Origin: an uncultured Chloroflexota bacterium
GTDB taxonomy: Bacteria > Chloroflexota > Chloroflexia > Chloroflexales > Roseiflexaceae
Direction of reading: 5' to 3'
DNA: 6,328 nt
Assembly (NCBI GenBank): GCA_903871975.1
Contig: CAIQIY010000116.1
Span: 1 to 6,328, forward strand
The notes under the pieces were generated by a model that saw only the letters and a list, made by a program, of their open reading frames with translations, was not told the origin of the DNA and searched no databases. Both the position numbers and the translations under genes were made by a program. Of this stretch, positions 1 through 5,413 are shown piece by piece. Numbering within the stretch: position 1 is the stretch's first letter; the number at the start of each line of letters is the position of its first letter.

Positions 1-99
1 CGGCTGTGTGCCGCCATCGCGCGCCATCGCGCCGCGCCGCGCGTCGTGACACTCGACGGCGGTCAGGCTGCGCCGCGCTATCTCATCGCCATCGAATGA
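1..99 (+). CDS. fakA: 3' end of a FakA/YloV-like (DhaL-DegV fatty acid kinase subunit A) gene, partial
   Basis: An open frame enters from the left edge and ends at TGA 97-99, leaving 32 codons. The visible end, GGQAAPRYLIAIE, resembles the conserved C-terminus of the FakA/YloV family, which typically ends in a GGQP-x-Y-x-YLI-x-E pattern. FakA is the ATP-dependent kinase subunit that phosphorylates fatty acids presented by FakB (DegV-family) carriers. The two DegV-family genes directly downstream support this, since YloV-DegV-RecG neighbourhoods are known in Firmicutes and Chloroflexota. The kinase (DhaL) domain lies outside the window, so the call rests on the tail motif and gene order only. 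A perfect 10-bp tandem repeat lies inside the frame at 12-31. The gene could instead be an unrelated ORF with a chance match. Confidence 0.6.
   Translation, partial: RLCAAIARHRAAPRVVTLDGGQAAPRYLIAIE
12..31 (+). repeat. Perfect 10-bp tandem direct repeat
   Basis: CGCCATCGCG occurs twice head-to-tail, at 12-21 and 22-31, within the 3' coding end of the upstream fakA-like gene. Ten is not a multiple of three, so gain or loss of one unit would shift the frame just before the conserved tail. With only two units this may be chance in GC-rich sequence. Confidence 0.7.
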
Positions 100-118
100 G
101 CGTCCCACACCGAGCAGT

Positions 119-123
119 AAGGA
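119..123 (+). promoter_or_regulatory. Shine-Dalgarno sequence deciding the start of the first DegV-family gene
   Basis: AAGGA lies 8 nt upstream of GTG 132. The competing in-frame ATG at 123 overlaps this motif and has no properly spaced ribosome binding site. The further in-frame ATG at 96 overlaps the upstream TGA (ATGA) but has no visible Shine-Dalgarno sequence. This favours the GTG. Confidence 0.55.
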
Positions 124-131
124 TGAGCCCT

Positions 132-983
132 GTGTCACGCATCAAGATCGTCACTGACAGCACCTGTGACATCCCGCTGGGCGTCGCGCACGAACTCGGC
201 ATCGAGATCGTACCGATGACGTTGTATGATGACGAGCATACGTTTCGCGCCGGCATCGATCTCACCAACGAACAGTTCTACACACTGCTCACCGAGGACC
301 ACGCCGAGCTCCAGGCACAATCACCGACCGCACTGCAGTTTCGCCAGGTCTACCGGCGGCTCGCCGGCGAGTACGACCACATCTACTCGATTCATCTGTC
401 GAGCCGGCTGGGCAATGTCTATCAGGAAGCGGTGCAGGCGCGCGCACAGATGCCCGCCTCGGCGACACGCATCGAGATCATCGACAGCAAGCTGGCCTCG
501 ATGGCGCTCGGCCTGGTGGTCGAGCATGCGGCCCGCGCCGTGCGCGACGGCGCGACCGCGGCACAGCTCACGCCGCTGATCGGCCGCTTGATGCAGCATT
601 GCCACATCGTCTTCTTTGTCGATACGGTGGAGTATCTTGAGCGCAGTGGTCGCCTGGGCCTGGCGACGGCCGTGCTCGGCTCGATGGCCCGCATCAAGCC
701 GCTGATGTTGCTCGACGATGGCGAGATCGTGCCATACGAGCGTACACGTACGCGCGCCAAGGCGATCGAGGGGCTGTTCACCTTCATCGAGGACTTTCCG
801 AGCGTCCAGGAAGTGGTAGCACTGTTCTCGACGACCCCCGAGGATGTCGACAAGCTGCTCGACAAGGTCGAACCGATCTTCCCGCGCGAACAGGTGCGGC
901 TGGCACAGTTCGGCCCGAGCATCGGTGCCTACCTCGGGCCGGGTGCGATGGGGGTGGCGGTGTTCGAAGGCCTGGGCGACTGA
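132..983 (+). CDS. DegV family fatty-acid-binding protein (FakB-like), first paralog
   Basis: A 283-residue protein of normal DegV/FakB length (about 280). From GTG 132 it reads MSRIKIVTDSTCDIP, the typical family N-terminus. Family landmarks are the TDST loop (8-11), SSRLGNVY (90-97, usually SSxLSGTY), DSK (118-120), VEYLERSGRLG (166-176), IKPLM (188-192), the basic YERTRTRAK (202-210) and GPSIGAYLGPG (261-271). FakB proteins hold a fatty acid in a closed pocket and present it to FakA for phosphorylation in the cytoplasm. Two positions are unusual. The Thr of the family TSQP motif is Ala62, and the His of the C-terminal G-A-H-x-GPG motif is Tyr267; both normally contact the fatty acid carboxylate. 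It may bind a different ligand or have lost kinase coupling. Alternative starts are ATG 123 (MSP prefix) and ATG 96, which overlaps the upstream stop. It probably belongs to an operon with the upstream fakA-like gene (32-bp gap) and the next gene (25-bp gap). Family assignment is firm; ligand is unknown. Confidence 0.9.
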   Translation: MSRIKIVTDSTCDIPLGVAHELGIEIVPMTLYDDEHTFRAGIDLTNEQFYTLLTEDHAELQAQSPTALQFRQVYRRLAGEYDHIYSIHLSSRLGNVYQEAVQARAQMPASATRIEIIDSKLASMALGLVVEHAARAVRDGATAAQLTPLIGRLMQHCHIVFFVDTVEYLERSGRLGLATAVLGSMARIKPLMLLDDGEIVPYERTRTRAKAIEGLFTFIEDFPSVQEVVALFSTTPEDVDKLLDKVEPIFPREQVRLAQFGPSIGAYLGPGAMGVAVFEGLGD

Positions 984-1008
984 CGTCAGCCTGCGGCGGG
1001 AGGGGCCG

Positions 1009-1851
1009 ATGCTGCGAGTGGTGGTCGACAGTACTGCCGATGTCCCACCGGTGTTGCGCGCGAGCGGCGCGCTGACGGTGGTGCCTGTGTTGTTGCATCG
1101 TGGTGACGAGACGCTGCGCGATGATGTCGACATCAGCCGCGATGCCTTTTACGCCTGGCTGACGCAGGCTGATGCGCTGCCGCGCACGGCGGCGCCGACG
1201 GTGGGCATGTTCGCCGATGCCCTGCGCGTCGCCGCGGCCGATGGCGCGTCGGTGCTGGTGATCACGGTATCGCAGGCGCTGAGCGCGACCTACGGAGCTG
1301 CCTGCCAGGCGGCCGCGCTGCTGCCTGCGGCACACATCGCCGTGCTCGACAGCCGCTCGATCGCGCTGCCGATCACCTACCTGGCGCTCGAGGCGCTGCG
1401 GCTCGCTGACGCCGGCGAAACGCTGCCCGACATCGTCGCACAGCTCGAGCAACGACGTAGCCAGACGATGGCGCTGGTAGCACTGGATACGCTGCACTAC
1501 CTCGAACGCGGCGGACGGATCGGTCGGGTCGCCGCGCTGCTCGGCGGGCTGCTCGACATCAAGCCGGTGCTGGCAGTGGCCGATGGCACGCTGCGCGCCG
1601 TCGACCGGCCACGCACGCGGCGCCGCGCGCTCGAGCGCCTGGTCGAGCTGGCAGCGGCGCAAGCGCCGTTCAGCCGGCTGGACGTGATGTACACCACCGA
1701 ACCCGACGTGGCCGACCGGCTGGCTGATGCGTGTGCCGCCGCCGGGCTGTTGCCGCGTGCCCGGATCGGGCTGGTGCAGATCGGCGCGGTGCTCGGCGCG
1801 CACGCCGGGCCCGGCGCACTCGCGATCACCGCACTGCGGAGCCCGACGTGA
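1009..1851 (+). CDS. fakB: DegV family fatty-acid-binding protein (FakB-like), second paralog
   Basis: A 280-residue DegV/FakB protein starting at ATG 1009, preceded by a purine-rich GGGAGGGG at 998-1005. Motifs in order are DSTAD (7-11), the substrate-loop segment PRTAAPT (58-64) with Thr60, ALSATY (90-95, family SSxLSGTY), DSRS (114-117), DTLHYLERGGRIG (160-172), DIKPVL (183-188), the Arg-rich DRPRTRRRAL (199-208) and GAHAGPGAL (263-271) with His265. Thr60 and His265 match the positions known in characterised FakB proteins to bind the fatty acid carboxyl group, and the Arg-rich patch matches the region implicated in the FakA interaction. It therefore looks like the more canonical carrier of this pair. 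It is only distantly similar to the preceding paralog, so the duplication is old. Its TGA overlaps the GTG start of recG, which suggests translational coupling. Fatty acid chain preference cannot be read from sequence. Confidence 0.9.
   Translation: MLRVVVDSTADVPPVLRASGALTVVPVLLHRGDETLRDDVDISRDAFYAWLTQADALPRTAAPTVGMFADALRVAAADGASVLVITVSQALSATYGAACQAAALLPAAHIAVLDSRSIALPITYLALEALRLADAGETLPDIVAQLEQRRSQTMALVALDTLHYLERGGRIGRVAALLGGLLDIKPVLAVADGTLRAVDRPRTRRRALERLVELAAAQAPFSRLDVMYTTEPDVADRLADACAAAGLLPRARIGLVQIGAVLGAHAGPGALAITALRSPT
1838..1850 (+). promoter_or_regulatory. recG ribosome binding site and GTGA stop/start overlap
   Basis: GGAG at 1838-1841 sits 6 nt before GTG 1848-1850. That GTG overlaps the upstream TGA at 1849-1851, giving a GTGA junction typical of translational coupling. 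It fixes the recG start better than upstream in-frame codons, which lie deep within the previous gene. Confidence 0.6.
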
Positions 1852-4352
1852 CAGCATCAGCCGGCGGGAACCCCGCACGCGACCAGATCGTGCGCCTCGG
1901 GCACGCGCTCGTGGCCGAACAACGTCACGACTACGATGATGCTGCCCATGCCGGTGGCCTCGCCGGCGTGCTGGGCTCGTGGCGCGGCACCGCCGATGCT
2001 GCCCTGCGTCACGAGGCGGTCCGCGTCACATTGGTGGCGCTGGCAGACTACGCCACCCTGCCGCGCGACCAGCGTCGTGAGCGGCTGGACGCGGCGATCG
2101 TGCGACTGCGTGCGCTGGTGCGCAGCCTGCCGGAGACACCGGCTGCGCCGCCCCGCCCGGCACGCCGTGCCATCAGCACCACTCCGCCGCCAACCGCACC
2201 GTTCACCCTCGATACCCCTCTCGAGTCGGTCGAGAACGTCGGCCGCCAGAATGCCCTGGCGTTCCGCCGCCTGGGGGTGCATACGGTACACGATCTGCTG
2301 TATCACCTGCCCCATCGCTACGACGACTTCAGCAGCCAGCTGCCGATCGCACGGCTGGCACCCGGATCCGTCGCGACAGTCGTGGCCGAGGTGCGCGAGC
2401 TGCGCAGCTTCACGATGCGCGCCGGTGGTGGCGGGCTCGAGGTATTGCTCGCCGACGACAGCGGCGTCCTGAAGGCGGTCTTCTTCCGCCAACCGTGGCT
2501 CGCACGTCAGCTGCGCCCCGGCATGCGGCTGGTGGTCAGCGGCAAGGTCGAGCTGGCCTTCGGCGCGCGCCAGATGACCGGCCCCGACTGGCAGCCGGCC
2601 GACGATGAGTTGCTGCACGCCGGACGCATCGTCCCGGTACATCCGCTGACGCGTGGGCTGGTCGAGCGCAGTGCCCGCAGCGTGATCAAGCAGGTCGTCG
2701 AGCGGGCGACGCCGGAGATCTCCGATCATCTGCCCGAGGCAACACGTCAGCGCGCCGGTCTGGTGTCATTGGGCGAGGCGTTGCGACACATCCACTTTCC
2801 AGCCGACCAGGCGGCACTCGAGCGGGCGCGGCGGCGACTGGGCTTCGATGAGTTCTTCCTGATCCAGCTGGGCGTGTTGCGCCGCAAGGCCGAGTGGCAA
2901 CAGGCGAGTGGCTATGCCATCGCCGCTGCCCCCGAGGTGCATCGCGCATTCCTCGCGCGCCTGCCGTTCGCGCCGACGCGCGCCCAGGCGCGCACCATCG
3001 AGGAGATCGGCGCCGACATGGCGCGGCCGGTGCCGATGGCGCGCCTGTTGCAGGGCGATGTGGGCAGCGGCAAGACGGCGGTGGCTGCGGCGGCGGCGTT
3101 GCAGGCGATCGCCGGCGGGTTTCAGGTTGCACTGATGGCACCGACCGAGATCCTCGCCGAGCAGCACTATCGTGGCCTCAAGGGTCTGCTGAGTGGCGTG
3201 CCGGTGCGCCAGCCACCACCCGACACCGGCGTCGCGTCGGCCGGGCGGCTGGCCGAGATCCGTGCGTTGCTCGGCCTGGCATTCGAGGGCGACCTCGGCG
3301 ACGCTGGCGTGCGTGTCGCGCTGCTCACCGGCGGCCTCGGCGCGCGCGCGCGGCGCCGCGTACTGGCAGCATTGGCCCAGGGCGACATCGATCTGCTCAT
3401 CGGGACGCATGCGCTGATCAGCGAATCGGTGGTGTATCGCCAGTTGGGCCTGGTGATCGTCGATGAACAGCATCGCTTCGGCGTCGAACAGCGCCAGCGC
3501 CTGAAGGACAAGGGGTTCAATCCGCATCTGCTGGTGATGACGGCGACCCCGATTCCGCGCACGCTGACGCTGACGCTGCACGGCGATCTCGATACGTCGA
3601 TCCTCGATGAGTTACCGCCCGGCCGTCAGGAGATTCGCACGCGCTGGATCCGCAGCGCCGACCGTGAACGCGCGTATCGCCATATCCGCCGCGAGGTCGC
3701 CGCCGGGCGTCAGGCGTTCGTCATCTGCCCGCTGGTCGAGGAGAGCGACAAGCTCGACCTCCCGAGTGCCGAAGAAATGCACCAGCGCCTGTCGCACGAG
3801 GTGTTCCCCGAGCTGCGCATCGCGCTGATCCATGGCAAGATGGCGCCACGCGACAAGGACGCGGTGATGGTCGCGTTTCGCAATCATGCGTTCGATATCC
3901 TGGTCGCGACGGCAGTGATCGAGGTGGGCATCGATATCCCGAATGCGTCGACGATCCTGATCGAAAGCGCAGATCGCTTCGGCCTGGCCCAGTTGCACCA
4001 GTTCCGTGGTCGTGTCGGCCGGGGGCAGTACGCCAGCTTCTGCATCCTGGTGAGTGATCGCGACAACGAGATGACCACGCGCCGGCTCCAGGCGATGGAA
4101 CAGACGCGCGATGGATTTCGCCTGGCCGAGATCGATCTCGACCTGCGTGGCCCGGGCGAGTTCTTCGGCACGCGCCAGTCGGGGACACCTGACCTGAAGG
4201 TGGCGCAGCTGGCGGATACGCGCCTGCTGCTGGCCGCGCAACAGGAGGCGCGCCGTATCATCGAGGCCGATCCAACGCTGGCGCAGCCGGAGCATGCCGC
4301 ACTGCTGGCGCGCACGCAGGCGTTCTGGTCCGAGGGGGTGCAGTCGGGCTGA
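1848..4352 (+). CDS. recG: ATP-dependent DNA helicase RecG
   Basis: RecG is a monomeric branched-DNA translocase that regresses stalled forks and processes Holliday junctions. The protein has 834 residues from GTG 1848, against about 690 in E. coli. Residues 1-98 form a helical extension, followed by a Pro-rich linker (about 98-118). A helix-hairpin-helix-like segment (VENVG to HRYDD, 128-160) precedes the OB-fold wedge domain (about 165-260) that splits the fork. Helicase motifs are all intact: Walker A GDVGSGKT (403-410, Lys409), APTEILAEQHY (431-441), DEQH (539-542), TATPIPRT (565-572), IHGKM (661-665), ATAVIEVGIDIP (687-698) and QFRGRVGRG (718-726). The RecG-specific TRG region follows, with RDGFRLAEIDLDLRGPGEFFGTRQSG (split: RDGFRLAEID, then LDLRGPGEFFGTRQSG at 764-779). 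About 35 extra residues (roughly 450-486) separate motifs Ia and Ib compared with E. coli. All catalytic residues are present, so activity is expected. It is cotranscribed with the FakB-type genes. Confidence 0.97.
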   Translation: MTASAGGNPARDQIVRLGHALVAEQRHDYDDAAHAGGLAGVLGSWRGTADAALRHEAVRVTLVALADYATLPRDQRRERLDAAIVRLRALVRSLPETPAAPPRPARRAISTTPPPTAPFTLDTPLESVENVGRQNALAFRRLGVHTVHDLLYHLPHRYDDFSSQLPIARLAPGSVATVVAEVRELRSFTMRAGGGGLEVLLADDSGVLKAVFFRQPWLARQLRPGMRLVVSGKVELAFGARQMTGPDWQPADDELLHAGRIVPVHPLTRGLVERSARSVIKQVVERATPEISDHLPEATRQRAGLVSLGEALRHIHFPADQAALERARRRLGFDEFFLIQLGVLRRKAEWQQASGYAIAAAPEVHRAFLARLPFAPTRAQARTIEEIGADMARPVPMARLLQGDVGSGKTAVAAAAALQAIAGGFQVALMAPTEILAEQHYRGLKGLLSGVPVRQPPPDTGVASAGRLAEIRALLGLAFEGDLGDAGVRVALLTGGLGARARRRVLAALAQGDIDLLIGTHALISESVVYRQLGLVIVDEQHRFGVEQRQRLKDKGFNPHLLVMTATPIPRTLTLTLHGDLDTSILDELPPGRQEIRTRWIRSADRERAYRHIRREVAAGRQAFVICPLVEESDKLDLPSAEEMHQRLSHEVFPELRIALIHGKMAPRDKDAVMVAFRNHAFDILVATAVIEVGIDIPNASTILIESADRFGLAQLHQFRGRVGRGQYASFCILVSDRDNEMTTRRLQAMEQTRDGFRLAEIDLDLRGPGEFFGTRQSGTPDLKVAQLADTRLLLAAQQEARRIIEADPTLAQPEHAALLARTQAFWSEGVQSG

Positions 4353-4354
4353 AT

Positions 4355-4381
4355 GACTGCGCCGCCGGCGCGAATGCAGTC
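4355..4381 (+). other. Imperfect inverted repeat between recG and the methyltransferase gene
   Basis: GACTGC (4355-4360) pairs with GCAGTC (4376-4381). A competing or nested GC-rich hairpin, GCGCC (4359-4363) with GGCGC (4367-4371), lies inside. It begins 3 nt after the recG stop. The sequence after it is only modestly T-rich (GTTGTGCGTGTT) and has no U-tract, so a canonical Rho-independent terminator is not supported. It could be an RNA processing or attenuation element, or chance in GC-rich DNA. Confidence 0.25.
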
Positions 4382-4423
4382 GTTGTGCGTGTTGGTGGTG
4401 CCGCGCGCCATGGCGAGGTGTCA

Positions 4424-5266
4424 ATGCATCCGGATACCACGGCGGTACGCGCGTACTACCAACAGAATACGCGACTGTTCCGCATCATCGGCCGCGCGGC
4501 GACGGCGCTGGCGACCCATCGGGCAGTCTGGAGCGATGGCGCCCGCACCCATGCGCAGGCGCTTCAGACGGTGAACCGACGACTGGCGGTGCGCTGCGCG
4601 GTGCTGGCACATGCCACCGGCCAGGCGCCACATGTGCTCGACCTAGGGTGCGGTGTGGGTGGCAGCCTGATCACCATCGCACACCACAGCCCGGCGGTGC
4701 TGGTTGGCGTGACGATCAGCCACGCCCAGGCACGCATCGCCGCCGCCGCGCTGCGTCGGTACCGGCTGGCCACGCGCTGCCACGTGCTCGAAGCCGACTA
4801 CCACACACTCCCGCTCGCCGGGCCATTCGACCTGATCGCCGCCATCGAGTCGCTGGTGCATGCTGCCGAGCCGGATCGCGTGTGGCGCGAGATCGCACGG
4901 CTGCTGCGGCCCGGTGGCCAGGTTGTGCTGATCGACGATATGCTCGCCGCCGGGACCCCGGGCCATCCGCTGGTGGCTACCGTGATGCGTGGTTGGTGTG
5001 CGCCGGCGCTCAGCACGCCGCACGCGATCATCGCACTGGCGGAGCGCCATGGGCTGCGCTGCCGCAGCGACGACGACCTGACGGCGGCGACCCGACCGCG
5101 GGCCATTCCGGCTGCGCTGACCGCGCTGGTGATTGCGCTGGGTCGACGGGTGCCGCTGGCGGCGCGCCGGACGCACAGCCAGCTCGGCTCGATCGCGTTG
5201 CAGGCGGCATTGCACGCCGGTGTGCTGCAGTACCGTCAGCTGGTCTTCGAGCGGCCGGGCGATTGA
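4424..5266 (+). CDS. Class I SAM-dependent methyltransferase
   Basis: A 280-residue protein with a Rossmann-type methyltransferase core. Motif I is VLDLGCGVGGS (71-81, the SAM-binding glycine loop), followed by GVTISHAQ (95-102, the acidic/ribose region). PFDLIAAIESLVHA (134-147) covers motif II, and LLRPGGQVVLIDD (160-172) covers motif III. The N-terminal AYYQQNTRLF and HRAVWSDG segments and the GVTIS signature resemble methyltransferases related to UbiE, tocopherol and sterol C-methyltransferases, suggesting a lipid or isoprenoid-like acceptor; this is inference. No membrane segment or signal peptide is evident. ATG 4424 is chosen because GAGG (4415-4418) lies 5 nt upstream and the family N-terminus begins shortly after; the frame remains open to 4385. 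It lies 71 bp after recG, so it may be in the same transcript or a separate unit. Its 3' end is duplicated downstream in decayed form. It is not RsmD, which often follows recG in related genomes. Confidence 0.88.
   Translation: MHPDTTAVRAYYQQNTRLFRIIGRAATALATHRAVWSDGARTHAQALQTVNRRLAVRCAVLAHATGQAPHVLDLGCGVGGSLITIAHHSPAVLVGVTISHAQARIAAAALRRYRLATRCHVLEADYHTLPLAGPFDLIAAIESLVHAAEPDRVWREIARLLRPGGQVVLIDDMLAAGTPGHPLVATVMRGWCAPALSTPHAIIALAERHGLRCRSDDDLTAATRPRAIPAALTALVIALGRRVPLAARRTHSQLGSIALQAALHAGVLQYRQLVFERPGD
5165..5261 (+). repeat. Direct repeat copy A (3' end of the intact methyltransferase gene)
   Basis: This is the intact partner of the degenerate copy at 5307-5401. The last 50 bp (5212-5261) match copy B (5352-5401) at 43 of 50 positions. 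The first 31 bp (5165-5195) match 5307-5337 at about 26 of 31. A 2-nt length difference lies between the two blocks. Copy A encodes the conserved methyltransferase tail LHAGVLQYRQLVFERPGD. Confidence 0.8.
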
Positions 5267-5306
5267 CGACTGCGATCCGGTGGAGCGCGCAACGCCGGCC
5301 GGGCAG

Positions 5307-5401
5307 CGCCGGGCGCACCGCCGGTGCGGTTCGATCGTGGTGCTGCGGCATGCATGCCGGTGCGCTGCAGGAGCGTCGGCTGGTCTTCGAACGACCGGGC
5401 G
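5307..5401 (+). pseudogene. Degenerate duplicate of the methyltransferase C-terminus
   Basis: Copy B of the direct repeat, lying downstream of the intact methyltransferase stop codon. In one frame it reads MHAGALQERRLVFERPGG (from 5349), paralleling LHAGVLQYRQLVFERPGD of the intact gene. Upstream of a 2-nt deletion the matching frame reads RRAHRRCGSI, paralleling RRTHSQLGSI. The reading frame is therefore broken, and no start codon or SAM-binding motif is attached. Several of the differences in the 3' block are at third codon positions, so the copies probably diverged while both were coding. It is best read as the remnant of a second, tandem methyltransferase gene mostly removed by deletion. 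The frame runs on past the homologous stop to TGA 5428-5430, overlapping the end of the opposite glycosyltransferase gene. Confidence 0.7.
5314..5328 (+). other. Short GC hairpin in the convergent intergenic region
   Basis: CGCACC (5314-5319) and GGTGCG (5323-5328) form a perfect 6-bp stem around a GCC loop. It lies between the convergent methyltransferase and glycosyltransferase genes, where a bidirectional terminator could be expected. No T-run follows on either strand. It also lies inside the degenerate methyltransferase copy, so it may have no function. Confidence 0.2.
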
Positions 5402-5413
5402 GCCGACCCGTGC

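Noticed and set aside
321..1878. Long open frames on the minus strand opposite the DegV-family genes
   Set aside because: Their translations are rich in Arg, His and Gln without recognisable domains, while the plus strand carries full-length DegV proteins with all family landmarks.
2686..3581. Open frames on the minus strand opposite recG
   Set aside because: No motifs and low-complexity Arg/Pro/Ala composition, while RecG helicase motifs run uninterrupted on the plus strand.
5267..5413. Bidirectional Rho-independent terminator between convergent genes
   Set aside because: The only clear stem is 6 bp and has no T-run on either side. Termination here is likely Rho-dependent or not visible from sequence.
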